The position numbers and the translations under genes were made by a program. A stretch of DNA of 64,000 nucleotides from Phoronis australis (taxonomy: Eukaryota > Phoronida > Phoronidae). The stretch is from NCBI GenBank assembly GCA_002633005.1, contig NMRA01000362.1, positions 1 to 64,000 on the forward strand, in the 5' to 3' direction. Under the pieces are notes generated by a model. It was not told the DNA's origin. It did no database searches and was given only the letters and a program-made list of their open reading frames with translations. Of the stretch, positions 11,330 to 22,985 are shown in pieces (the stretch's first letter is position 1; the number at the start of each line of letters is the position of its first letter).

Positions 11330-13965
11330 CTGAATAGGCATGAAAATTGGCTGGAGCAAAGGGAATCTAAGCAGTGAACAGTGTAAGCGAGAAATTCTCC
11401 ACGCGAGTGCATCATGAGTGTTAATGTAATGTAATGTAATTTGATTGGTGAATGGTTGAAAATCAATAGGTGTGAAATATGTCTATAGCAGAACAAATGT
11501 ACTACCTGATTGAAAACGTCTGCAATTTAACAGGAAAGTGCAATTAATGGTCCAAAAATTGCTCCCAATGACCTTCAACACTGTTACTGAAAGTTGTTAA
11601 TGAATAAAAATGCACAGAAGAATTCGAAAGAAACCATTTTCAAGACCCTTGACTAGAAAATTCGCTTCAGTTATCCGATCGAAATTCCATGTACGTTCTT
11701 GGAGTACATATACAACACCAAGCTGTTTAAGGAATTTGAAGAGCCAATCTCTAAAATGCCAGGAGAAAGAATTGAAAGAAATGTACTGTACCGGTTGACC
11801 CTCTGGGATCTTATACACGTAGTTCACTTTAGGTCTCATTCGTATTTTCAATAGGATTTGATTGGCAGGTTGTGGAAGCAATACGAATATGAACGCTCTC
11901 CCTAACAACTCCTATGAACTAGCTTACGGAAAGTCTGAAATTCAGCAGAAAACTGCACTTAATGTCGCCGAAGTTGGAAATAATGACGCCAAAGTTTCTT
12001 TTAAGAATGGAAAACATATGCATGATTATGAGTGTAGCTCAAAAATTATTTTCCACCTAATGCCTTTGATCCGGGAACTCCGTGCACATGTCCAGATTGG
12101 AATTCCAAGTAAATTTCTGCTGCATTTCTGTAGTGCCTATATGTTAAAAAATTAGAAGAGTTGATCGAAAACATGTGGAATAATTTGGACGAAATGAACC
12201 CATTGACCTCTTTCGGATCATTCTACAGCATTTTGGAGCAAAACATTAAAATCAGTGAAAATCGTATGATTATATCGACTGCATTGGATACGATTAGGGT
12301 AAGCGAGTCGAAGTAAGGGTGATAAAATCTGAATAGGAAGAAAGCACACTGAGAATTAGAATAAGATTAAATTGGTAGAAGAGTGATAATTAAAATGACC
12401 AATAGTTGATGTACAATGTGTCGAAGCTATCACAAAAACGAAAGGTGCAATTATTTTCATAACAAAATTTGTTTGCAAATTTCCTGAAAAATCATAATGA
12501 AACTCTAAAGTTATAGAGGTAAACATAAAAAATAGAAATGCCAATAGGGAGCGCAGATGCAAGAAAAAAACACTGACACTGTTTTGTATTCAGTGGGGCA
12601 AACATTTGAAAAGAGATAAGAACAAAATTGATCTATCTGTCTTCTTTTGATCTTCATAGGTGAGGACGTTGTGAAATGATTGGAGAAGTTACTTTTAGTA
12701 CACTGTGTTTGATGCATCTATTCCCATATCTATCAGAGCTTTGGACATACATTTTTGTGGAAGCTTTGGGGGAATCCATTGTGTGCATTTCATTGCCAAG
12801 TTTCTACTCTGAGATATCCGAAGTAAATGGAAATGATTGTGAAAGGTCACGATTTCGTTTTTTTAACTCTCCAATGATGTACATATGCGTTTCAAAAATA
12901 GATATTGGGAACGTGCTAAGATTGAACAAAATGGAAGTTAGTGAAAATGATCTCCTGTGACTGCAGAGAGCTACTTCTGTCCAAACATTATGCATAGGTG
13001 TACTTGTATAACCTGAATTATCTATACTCCGAAGGCTTATCCCTACTTGCATAATCTTTTTTGATTTCCCTTTAATAATTCCATTGCATAAGCTGTAGAC
13101 ACAAAGCCAAAAGTCTTCCCAAATGGAAATTACTCTTCGAATCTGTCTCATCTGTGCATCAAGACAATTTTCTGAGGAAGTTAGTTATCTTGAATAGGTC
13201 ACCAATAATTTCGACCAATGCCAATCATTATTTAGAGTAATCAGTGTTGGTATTCAGACAATTAAAGTGAACCAGGTTTTGATGTAATAAGCAGAATATC
13301 TAAACATTTCTTTATTTTCATGAGGTGCACCTGATGCAGGTCAAAAGTTCAACCTGTCAAAATTACAAGAGTACAGTAATGTTGCGGCGTGCTGTCACGA
13401 GTGAAGCATTTTTACAACAATTTAAACATTTCATAGCGACGTTATCGTAGTTATGTGTCTTGTTACGCTGCATCTTCTTATATCATATTGTACATGAGAT
13501 GATTGACCAAGAAATATGTTTAAATTTGTACACAGCAAACTGATATCCCGAAATGAAGTCAATGCCACTTCAAAAGATTTAGTCACCGGACAAATCTTTA
13601 AAAATAAATGTTGGTGCTGAAGTCATAGCACCGACTACTGTTTGGGCGGGGGACTGTAGTTACTCTCATAATTGCGAAAAAAGAACAGTTATTAAAAGCT
13701 TCAAGTAGCCGCGTATCTGCGTTGCTTAAAGTACTATGTAAGGAAAAAGAAGAGAAAAATATAAAACAACAAAATAGGAATGTCACAAAATTTGAAAATG
13801 TAAACTGACAAAAGTTTCTGTTTATTTATAATCTTCGAATTGATCAGTCCCGCAGTTTAGGAGGACACGTTTGAACTAAATGCGACAAACAATGTTTTAT
13901 CTGCTTACTATTAGCGGCTACCTGTTCATTTAACAAAGTTGAATTAGAGAAAAATACAGACATAC

Positions 13966-13995
13966 CTCCAGTTTTTCCTGTTGGTGTAACGGTTT
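13966..13995 (-). CDS. Candidate 30-nt microexon, unit 2
   Basis: Minus-strand counterpart of the unit 1 microexon: acceptor 'gtgatttgcag', donor 'gtatgtctg', 30 bases, phase 1-1, encoding T-V-T-P-T-G-K-T-G. Joined to another microexon, the split codon gives Glu, so serial inclusion would yield a ten-residue repeat. Confidence 0.45.
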
Positions 13996-14279
13996 CTGCA
14001 AATCACAATTGAAAGAAGTTTTACAGTAAGTATTCTACATGGTAGCCCGTGGCGTAAATTTACTGTGAGTAAATGGAAATGAAACATGAAAACTTAATCT
14101 AGTGAACCCATTGTTGACAGAATGAGTACAGAGGGTATTGCTGACATCTTTCTTGTGTTCAGAACGTACATGACAGCATTCAAGTGGTCATGCCACAGTA
14201 AAACTTACGACAATCGTTACTGTTCAACTGACCACACTAAAGAGTTTTTTTGGGATCAAGGTTCTTCATCTTGACAATC

Positions 14280-15012
14280 TGTCACGTTTTCCCCGTGTGT
14301 GGGTGGGCGCAGGTTGTTACATACCGGTGCTAATAGCTTTCGGTACGACGATTGACTGAAGACTGGTTCGAGTTAATCCTTTATTAATCCCGACCGTATG
14401 TTCACAAGCCTAATCAAACAAAACGTCAGACGTAATGTCTGTTTATGCTCCAGCCAATGCTACGAAGCCTTGACTTGTGATGAACTTCTGAGACACGATC
14501 AGCAACTGTTACACTCTTCGATTCAATAAACTGCTGTCTCTATGGCTGGCTCTCTATAACTCTGTAACTGCTGATTCTCTTCATTGCAACTCAACTGTAG
14601 TTCTCCTGATTAACTTCCTTGAACTTCTAATTTACTGACTTGATCTTCTCTTGAACTGACTTGATCTCCTCTTGAATAGATTAGATCTCTCTTGAACGGA
14701 CTTGATCTGACTAACACAAAAAAGTGCTTGTGTATTTATAGCCTGATGCATTGTTCTGGAACTTTTCATCATTTCCATCACATTCTAGAACTTTCCTGAA
14801 TCTACTCAACCATCCTACAAACATGTACTAGTCTCAAAAATATTCCAGATTGCATTAATCATTGTCATGCTAGAGTCTTCTAGAAAGTTCCTCAGTATAC
14901 TGGAGTAAATAAATTACATCACCACTGTACTTAACTCAGGGGTCATGCCAATCAAACAGAATAACAAAACAAAACAATACAACTAAAACTACTGTCAGAC
15001 TATATTCTGACA
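14280..15012 (-). mobile_element. Solo LTR (733 bp) with 5-bp target duplication
   Basis: Inserted cleanly into segment R of unit 2, as the empty site in unit 1 shows. It starts TGTCA and ends TGACA, giving TG...CA termini with 5-bp inverted tips. It is flanked by the direct repeat CAATC at 14,275-14,279 and 15,013-15,017. On the minus strand there is a TATA box (TATAAATA, 14,733-14,740) followed downstream by AATAAA (14,380-14,385), so transcription orientation is minus. Internal short repeats of the 'cttgatctcctcttgaa' type lie at about 14,640-14,710. No internal retrotransposon region is present, consistent with LTR-LTR recombination. A 5-bp duplication suits Ty3/Gypsy or Copia groups. Confidence 0.88.
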
Positions 15013-15329
15013 CAATCATTGTGTCAAACTTAATCAGAGAGACTATTCACGTATATGTCCTTGATACTTCAGGTTTAAAAACAACATGAAAAGATATCAA
15101 CAATAAACAATTAGACTGGAGTATTAAAAATCACATAACGAAAACAGGAGAAGTGGCGCCTTGTTTAGATAACCACAAATTAACTTTTTAGTCATTTTGT
15201 TATACTTAAATGTAGCAAGTGAAAACTACTCTCCACAATTAAAGTTTGTAACTCTGTGCAAATGCCACAGAAAACCACTTTGGGTGTATTAGCAACTGTC
15301 ATTGTTGAGACAGTAGAGCTGGATATTAC

Positions 15330-15374
15330 GTTTGCTCTTCATCAGATCAGATTCACATAAATGCAAAGGGAGGG
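15330..15374 (-). CDS. Candidate 45-nt microexon, unit 2 (weak)
   Basis: Counterpart of 11,285-11,329. Acceptor 'tgcctattcag', donor 'gtaata', same 45-base length, open in phase 1-1 as L-P-L-H-L-C-E-S-D-L-M-K-S-K. Residues differ at about half the positions from unit 1, so selection is not evident. Confidence 0.2.
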
Positions 15375-16299
15375 CTGAATAGGCATAAAAAATGTCTGGG
15401 GCTACGGGAATCTGAGCCGTGGCCAGTGTTAGCGAGAAGTTCTCCCGCTGAGTGCATCATGTGTGTTAACAATAGTATCGATGAAATTTGATTAGTGAAT
15501 GATCGAAGAACAGTAGATGTGAAATATGTCTATAGTGAAACAAGTATGTACTACCTGATTGAAAGTCTGATATTCAACAGAAAATTGCAATTAATGATCC
15601 CAAAATAGCACCCAACTACCTCCAACATTGTTACTAAAAGTTCTTAATGAATGGCAAATGTATGTACATGAATTTTAAAGGTCTATAGTGTATATCAAAA
15701 TCCTTTTTGCACAACAATTGATCAGAAAACTTGGCTCAGTTGATCCAATCGAAACTACGTGTACGTTCTTGGAGTACTTACACAGCACCAAGCTGTACAT
15801 GAAATTTGAAGAGACAATCCCAAAAATCCCAGCAATAGTAGTTGAAAGAAATGTACTGTACCGGCTGTACCCGTTTGGTTTCTTATAGTTCACTTTGAGT
15901 CACACCCGTATTTTCAATGGGATTTGATTGGCAAGTTGTTGAACCAATATGAATATGAACGCTCTCCCTAAAAACTTTATAGTACTAGCTTACTGAGAGT
16001 CTGAAAATCAACAGGAAACTGCACTTAAAGTGTAATTAGAAGGTTCAAGTATGTCAAATTGCAATAATAACTTCAAGGTAATGCTATTTAGATGTGTTTT
16101 ATTCAAATTATCGTATAATTGTTTTTTAGTTATCATAAGAAGCGAATACAAAAAAATCCGCGAAAAGTTGACCTTTGACACCGTTACATGCTGTTGGGAA
16201 ATACAAACCGGATCATATCCCACAATGCAGTTCACCGCCAGTACAGTATATCACAGTACACGAGGAACAAAGACAGTTCAATCTTGGCGTGTTTTAGCA

Positions 16300-16516
16300 A
16301 TGGTGCATCGGTGTGTGTGCTCTAAGTGTCCTAAGACCACCCAGGTGGAAGGCGTGAGCCCATTTAGATTCTAAAAAACAAGCATCTGGCCGCGTAATTG
16401 CACGTTTTCGTGTCCACTGCTCGTCTTTGGAAAATGACTGTCGAGTCAGCCATCTGTCGGAGCCGAAATATGCTCCGACCGTTTTGAAGACGGCTGCTCC
16501 GACGACAAACACATCA
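16300..16516 (+). pseudogene. Broken Cys-rich, possibly THAP-like frame
   Basis: From an ATG at 16,300 the frame reads M-V-H-R-C-V-C-S-K-C, then G-V-S-P-F-R-F, then a stop at 16,372. A +1 shift restores an open frame to 16,516 that contains C-R-V-S-H. A Cys pair near the N-terminus followed by G-V-S-x-F-R-F resembles THAP zinc fingers, but the proline after the F-x-F and a standard C-x-x-H pair are missing. A strong donor (AAAAG/gtaagt) lies at 16,544-16,550 and a good acceptor at about 17,004. THAP is only a suggestion. Confidence 0.28.
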
Positions 16517-17393
16517 TGAAGGTTGAAGCTGGTCTTATAAAAAGGTAAGTTACCTTGATAATTTTGATGTCTAAGAATTCATGTCGCTTTTAATATGCGT
16601 GAACAATAACGATCTTTTTTCACTATCACCATAATTTTCTTTTCAAGTGTTTCAAATTTGTTGTTTTTCCCTGAAGACTTAGTTATAAATGGATCAGTAA
16701 AACTCAGTAAAAGCCAAAGTAAAGAATACTGATCTCAAAAGATGCATGAATTTTGAAAAGAATTCAGACTGTGAATAAAGTAAAACATGATGTTAAATGA
16801 ATTCTAAGATTTTGATTTTTGATTACTAAAGTAATCTCTTTCAAAAACAGGATTACAATTTAGTTTTGGCATTTGCTTGAAGGTTATAAAAGTAGGTGAA
16901 CACTTAGATATTGTCGTGTTTTACTTTAATCATGGACTACTCTGGATTCAAAATGTTTTTTTATTTTACTTTTGAATTGCTCCTGCTGCTGTTGTGCTTT
17001 TCAGAGTATGTAAATTAAGTAAGGGAGAACACCTTGCACTTAGTGCGAAACAAAAGAGATGCTGGAGATCTTGAAATTCACTTAGAAATTGATGCCCCTC
17101 CGTTGCCGACTTCTGGTTCTGCAGTTGTGTTCAAGGAGGATGTCGTGACAAAGATCATGGATCCGTTGTCCAGATAAATTCAGACTGGCTGCTTTGTCAA
17201 TGAACAGGACTGGAATTTCTTTCCGTCACATATTTGACAGTCACTACCAATGTTTGAGATTTTTTGATAGTGGTACAGATAGCAATGCCAGAGTGTTTAT
17301 AGTACCAGTACTGGAAATTGTGCAAAATCTTTTGTGTGTGGCACTTGGCTGTCCCGTTTGCCCGGAGATATATTATGTTCTTATATTGAAACC

Positions 17394-17528
17394 AGTGGCG
17401 GATTCAGACGGGGGCATGGCCTCTCCTAAATTTCACCCAGTTTCCGTTTGACATTTCGGGGCTGCGAATGTCTAACGGGCTAATACTGTGACCTGGCCCC
17501 ACTTACTCAAAATCCTGGTTCCGCCCCT
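17394..17528. mobile_element. MITE family 2 (AGNGGCGGATYC ends), copy 1
   Basis: Begins AGTGGCGGATTCAG and ends as the complement (GGTTCCGCCCCT). The interior has the family string 'gggggcatggcc' and the right end 'aaaatcctgg'. Other copies are at 38,812-39,127 and 57,992-58,135. The ends and the 7-8 bp target duplication of the third copy fit a hAT-type non-autonomous element. Confidence 0.75.
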
Positions 17529-18995
17529 GGAAATATTTCAATGACGTTTCTTCAATACAATGACTATAAATATTGTGGCATAGCTTTTTAGGTATATTTG
17601 ATTTGTACTCAACTGTTGCTGTCCCTTTCAGTTGGTCGGTATAGGAAGACTTCCTTAAGTGGGGGTGAAAAGGTAACTTTTTGGGTCGTCAGTCTTTTCG
17701 CGTGACAGTATCATCCAAATTGTACACAGAATAATCACTTGCACAGGATTTGAACATATTTGGGGATTTTTTGAGTGAGTGGTACATTTAAGCACTCCTT
17801 TCAGACTTCCGACTTCCAGCCCATGTGCATCCTTTATGTGTTTTCATACCATGTCATAGACATCTAAACCTATTGCATACTGGAGCTTTTGTGTTGAGAT
17901 TCAGTGGTTCCTGTGTCGTGTTCGTTAATATCTCATGTAATTAGAGTACAACTGGCTAAATTGAATCCAGTGACAATGAGATATTTCATCGAAGTCAGAG
18001 TTATTTAGAGGCTTACTGCGGCATTAATGCTAACTTTTTTTAAATTTCCCAATGAAGCACAACCAATTTAAAGAGTTCTACTTTATAGGAGAGCAAGAGA
18101 TTCAGTCGCGACTTCAGACAATGGCCCGGATTCCAGACTTATGTAACAGCCATGCTGTTCAATGCGCTCGCTTCAAGCACACAAACTAGACTTCAATGAG
18201 ACCAATTCGTCTGTTTACCTAGGTAAACCATACATGTATGTTTAACTGATAGATAGTTTAGAGTTTTATAATATAGTCCTAGTTAAATTACATTTGTCAT
18301 GACCATGGTATTATAAGTAACAAGTTTGATGACCATGCTACTCGCAGCCTCAATTATTTACCATTCTAAAACCACAGAAGTCTATTCATGAAATGCCAAC
18401 TTTAATGTCATGCCACTGAGGTTGCGCTGCGATTGCAATCGTTTGTTATGATGTTTGTTCTTTCTATGTAATTTGTCACTACAATTTTTGCAACTCATCC
18501 GAAAAGGCTTGTTCCCGAGTAACAAGTTTTAATTATACATACAGTAGGTCATGTGTAGGAGTTGGCATTCCAGGGTTCATACAATTGTTGATATCTATAA
18601 ATGGATGAAACTATTAAGAAAATCCATGGAACTCAAAAGTCCTGCTCATTTCCTGGCGGAAGGTAGAAAACTCTGATGCAGGCTACTGCGCATGCTGGAA
18701 TGACAACACGGACTGTTCGTCCTAAGTGACCGTGCACCCGTATTTGGAACGGTCTGTAGGCCACTTGTCGCATACTTTTATCCAAGGCTCTGTTGTAGCC
18801 ATGAGGATTTCGACTTTTGTATTGCAATTATGCACCCTCCTAAACATCACGATTGATGTATACAGGTTTAAACCTCCATGCTCCACAATACATTTTTTTC
18901 TTCTGTCTAAGTTGTCACGCTTCATTTCTTTATCAAGTTTTCCAACAACCTTGTCGATTTCTTGACAACTTTTACGATTTCTTCATCAACTGGCG

Positions 18996-19605
18996 TTGTC
19001 TGACAGTTGCCACAGCAATGGAAAACGAATGAATGATGATGAGTGTAACTCAAAAATTACTCATCCACCTGATAGCCATTGACTCAGGAACTCGGTTCAC
19101 ATGATCAGATTGTAATTCCAAGTAAATTTCTGATCGATTTCTGTAGTGCCTACATGTACACGTTAAAGAAAATCGAAGAGTTGATATAAAACCTGTAGAA
19201 TAATTTTGGCGAAATGAATCCATTAACCTCTTTCAGATCATTCTATTGCATTTTGGAGCAAAACATTGTAATCAGTGAAAATCCTATGATTATATCCACT
19301 ACAATGAATAAGATTATGGTAAGCGAGTCGAAGTAAGGGTAATAAAAATCTGAATGGGAAGAAAAAACACTGAGAATTAGAATAAGACGAAATTGGTAGA
19401 AGAGTAATAATTAAAAAGGCAACTAGTTGGTGCACAATACGTCGAAGCTATAACAAACAACATGCAGTTATTTCCATAACAAAATTTGTTTGCCGTATTT
19501 GCTGAAAAAGCATCAAAAACTCCAAAGTTATAGAGGCTAACGTGAAAAATAGAAATGCCACTAGGGAGCACAGATGCAAGAAAAAAACAGTGGCACTGTA
19601 TTGTA
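18996..19605. repeat. Tandem unit 2, remainder (end of R plus P)
   Basis: Resumes homology with unit 1 at 'aatggaaaac' and continues through segment P ('ttggtagaagagtaataatt', 'tagaaatgccactagggagc'). The P segment belongs to the phrase-repeat family described at 21,093-22,985. Confidence 0.8.
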
Positions 19606-21092
19606 TACATGTACATGTAGGTGCAAACGTTTCAAAAGAGATAAAACGAAATTGAACTGTCTATCTCTCTACTTTTGTTCTTCATAAGTGAGAAAGTTGT
19701 GAAATGATTGGAGAAGTTACTTTTAGGATACGATGTTTCAAGCACCTGTTGCCATACATGTACATGTATCTATCGCAGCTTTGGACATATCAAGTTAATT
19801 TAAGTTTGGAAGCGTCGGAGGAATCTATTACAGGTGTAAGTACATTTTACAGCCAAGTTTCTATTCTGAGTTATCCGAAGTAAATGGAAAAGAATGTGAA
19901 AGGTCACGATGATGTACATGTGCATTTCAGAAATATGGTGTACACTGCATATTATGGGAATGTTCTAAGATTGGGCAAATTGGAAGTGAACATGATGTCA
20001 TGTGACTGCTGAGAGCCACCTGTATACAATGAATTATATATGGTGCGAAGGCTTATCATTTTTTCCACAATCTTTTTGATTTCCCTATAATAATTTCATG
20101 GCATAAGCAATAGACACAAAGCCAAATGTCTTTCTTATTTGAATTTACTGTCACGCTGTCACATCTGTGCATCAAAACACTTTTCTGGGTTAGTTATTTT
20201 CAATAGATCATCAATTATGTCTAACAGTCAATCATCTTTTACAGTAATCAAGGCTGGTCAAAAGTTCAACCTGTCAAAATTACACGAGTACAGTTGCGGC
20301 GTGATGTCACGAGTGAAGCATTTTTACAACAATATAAACATTTCATAGAAACGTTATCATAGTTCTATGTCATGTTCAGCTACATCTTCTTATTTCATAG
20401 AAGGCATGAGAGGCCTGGCCCAAAAATACACTTAAATCTGTTAAAACTGTAAACTGGTAGCCTGAAATGAAGTCAATGTCTCTTCAAAAGAATTAGTCAC
20501 CGGACAAATTCTTTAAAATAAAATTTGATGCTGAAGTCACAGCACCGACTACTGTTTATTTTTTTTTTGGGGGGGTTGTTATTAAGGTCATAATTGCGAA
20601 GAAAGAATGTTACTAAAAGTTTCAAGTAACCGCGTACATGTACAGTGTCTATGCGTTGCGTAAGGTACTCTGTAAGAAGAAAAGAAGAGTAAATTATAAA
20701 ACAACGAAGTAGGAATGACCCAAAATTTGAAAATAAAAAGAGAAATAAAAATTCTCTGTTTATTAATAGAGTTATAGTCTTCGAACTGACAAGTCCAGCA
20801 ATTTAGTTGAATTAGAGAAAAATATCGACATACCTCCAGCTTTTCCAGTTGGCGTAACGATTTCTGAAAATCATAATTGAAAGCAGTTTTACAGTAAGTA
20901 TTCTAAATGGTAATCCAAGTAGCGTAAACTTACTGTGAGTGAATGGAAATGAAACATGAAAACTTAGTGAGCCTAGTGCTGTTAGAATGAGTACAGGGGA
21001 TCGTGTTAAAATCTTTCTTATGTTCATAACGTATATGGCCCCATAATCAAGGGGTCACCTGATTGAAAATTGCACCCAATGATATGTAAGGG
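19606..21092. repeat. Tandem unit 3 (internally deleted)
   Basis: Segment Q of the third unit, then a short piece of R ('cacctgattgaaaattgcacccaatga') joined directly to a P segment at about 21,093, so most of R has been deleted. Contains the third 30-nt microexon candidate. Confidence 0.8.
20834..20863 (-). CDS. Candidate 30-nt microexon, unit 3
   Basis: Third copy: acceptor 'attatgattttcag', donor 'gtatgtcgat', 30 bases in phase 1-1, encoding I-V-T-P-T-G-K-A-G. It is the nearest candidate downstream of the Ig-like exon on the minus strand. Joined to that exon (which ends with a single A of a split codon), the junction codon would be AAA (Lys). Confidence 0.45.
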
Positions 21093-22985
21093 TAAGAATT
21101 AGAATGAGATGAAATTGGAAGAACAGTAATAATTAAAATGGCCACTAAATGGTGCACAATACGTCGAGGCTATCACAAAAAGGAAAGATGCAGTTATTTT
21201 CATAACAAACTTTGTTTGCCCTATTTCCTGAAAAAGCATTAAGAAACTTTAAATTTATGGAGGCAAACGTGAAAAATAGAAATGCCACTAGGGTGGACAG
21301 ATGCACATGGATTGGTCTTAAACTGGCCGTCACCTGTTGCCATCCAATTTCAGAAAGTTTTTTAAAGGGAAAGGCAGATACAGACATGGACGCAAAAATG
21401 CCACTAGAGAGGACAGAGTAGATCACGTCTGAAAATCAACAGCAGCCTCGGTGTTCTCCTCAGCAACACTACTCCAAATGTCAATAATGATCCTTGCTTT
21501 GATAGATAGAGAGTGTAATGCCAAAATCTTTTAAAATGGCCACCGAATGACACAAAATACGTCAACCTCCCTGTAAAATGAGAAGACGTCGTCGTCTCCT
21601 GAATAGAAACCCATGCGCAAAGTTCCATGATTATAAGAACAGCCGCTATATGTCCAATTCATCCAAATACGCGACAACTGCACCGCAAATGGTATGCAAC
21701 TAAGATTGCTTATTTTTATCATGAAAGAGGCCGTTGGATGGCCCAGAATACATGTACATTGAACTCATCCAAAAATGGGAAGGTGACGCCGTCTCTCAAA
21801 ATTTACGAAAATCCGTCAGAAAATTCTAAAGATACGAAGGCAAAGAAGAAAAAACAAACTGCCACAGCAGTAGTCGGGTACATCGATCTGTTGTAAAGTT
21901 AACTGGAATACAATAATTGCAAAATTTAAAAACATCTTGTAACGGTTTAGTATATATAGCCGTAGATGCAACAAATGTCACTAAGGTACTAGGACCTGTT
22001 TGAAAATACACTTCATTCATTTTCTTTTCAGTAGGAACAGCTGTCAATTTTGATCATGATCCTCTGCATGGTTTGACATATACAGATCCAAACGAAAAAA
22101 AAAACAGCAAAAGTATGCTTTTAGAGGTGTTTAGTAGTACCATAAAATGGCCATGGTACAGAAAACATCGAAGCCATCTGAAAACGGGATAGCGTCGTAG
22201 CCTCTTAAAGATATCTCCCAAGCGTAAAAAGGCCAGTACGGGGCACGTTGTCAACTTCATATCAATACAGTTGCTAAATTTAATTAAGATCCTGCTGTGA
22301 GTTTAGGAGATACAGCTATGTGTGCAAAAACTGCCACTAGCAGGCCCCACAGTAGTTAAAGTCGTTGGGAAATCATCAACTGTACTCGTCACACCAAGAA
22401 AACATGTGCTCATTCATACAGTGGTTTGGTGGATAGAGGGAACGAGGCCAAAAAACAGACTCCAAAAAATAAAAATGGCCGCTAGGTGGCGCAAAGGACC
22501 TCGAATCCTTCCGAAAACGCCACGATAGCGTCATCTTACTAATGGATGCCTATGCGCCAACTTCCATGAAATTCCGTTAAGGACCTTTTAAGATACGGAG
22601 GCAAACGTAAAAAAACAAAAGTGCGACTAAGGTCACATCTGTAGTCGGAAACGTCCAAGTTTCGTCGTCATCTGTTGTCAGCTTTATAGAAAATTAATGC
22701 CTGTGCCCAATCTGATCAAGATCCTATGAGGTGTTAGAGGGTACAGATGCGGACGCCGGATCCCGGGCGACGGACACCTGGACGCCGGAGGCAAAAACAG
22801 AGATGACGACAATATGCACCCACATAATAAAAATGCGGATGCATACAAAGAAGTGTGCACCGAAACGTTGTCAAAAATAGCTGCGTTTCCAAAATGACTA
22901 TGGTTTGGTATAGGTCGCTGGGCAATCAGCCGATGTAACGGAACTGGTTGCATTGTCCATAATTTAATGTTCATTGCTTTCAATC
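21093..22985 (+). repeat. Phrase-repeat array with CTCF-like motifs
   Basis: A chain of degenerate ~200-300 bp phrases. Each phrase reads roughly 'aaaatggccactagNtggcgc..aatacgtcgaatcc', then 'gcgtcgtcNcct', 'aagtttcatgaaa..ccg', 'agatacggaggcaaacgtaaaaa', 'atgccactagggNgcac', and 'gtcgtcatctgttgtc'. Starts are recognisable near 21,135, 21,535, 22,143 and 22,473. The array ends in a GC-rich stretch around 22,740-22,800 with repeated 'ggacgccgga'. No protein coding supported. The same family returns at 62,750-63,830 and forms segment P of the tandem units. Confidence 0.8.

Larger units (their letters stand above)
9310..12582. repeat. ~3.3 kb tandem unit 1
   Basis: First of three homologous blocks. 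Order of segments: Q (about 9,320-10,980), R (10,980-12,350) and P (12,355-12,582, a phrase-repeat segment). Strings shared with units 2 and 3 include 'gcaaacgtttgaaaagagata' variants, 'gatgattggagaagttactttta' variants and 'agtcaccgga'. Copies are diverged by substitutions and small indels throughout, so the duplication is old and not an assembly artefact. A plus-strand frame at about 11,690-11,840 resembles its counterpart in unit 2 (see 15,740-15,886) but is broken. Confidence 0.85.
12583..16034. repeat. ~3.3 kb tandem unit 2, first part
   Basis: Second block of the array, matching segments Q and R of unit 1 until about 16,034, where homology stops inside R. It contains the solo LTR at 14,280-15,012. 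A plus-strand frame at about 15,740-15,886 (T-F-L-E-Y-L-H-S-T-K-L-Y ...) has a related but broken counterpart in unit 1 and no recognisable family. With the LTR and the insertion removed, unit 2 is close to unit 1 in length. Confidence 0.85.
16035..18995. mobile_element. ~3 kb insertion interrupting tandem unit 2
   Basis: Homology to unit 1 stops at about 16,034 and resumes at about 18,996 at the matching position of segment R (unit 1 about 11,990-12,000). The interval is therefore an insertion of roughly 2.96 kb. It contains a broken Cys-rich frame (16,300-16,516), a MITE (17,394-17,528) and a minus-strand open frame at 18,722-18,925 (begins K-R-D-N-L-D-R-R-K-K-C-I-V-E-H-G-G-L) of unknown type. 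I see no clear terminal inverted repeats or target duplication, so the class is unknown. Confidence 0.6.

Noticed and set aside
11610-15893. Conserved coding exon shared by tandem units 1 and 2 (T-F-L-E-Y ... K-L)
   Set aside because: The frame is broken by an indel in one copy, and differences fall equally at all codon positions, so it is probably non-coding.
18722-18925. Gene on the minus strand with a G-G-L-N-L motif
   Set aside because: Faint resemblance to armadillo-type E3 adaptor repeats, but it is a single short frame with a shift upstream and no splice support.
21093-22985. CRISPR-like array
   Set aside because: The window is eukaryotic, and the phrases are long, degenerate and without uniform spacers.
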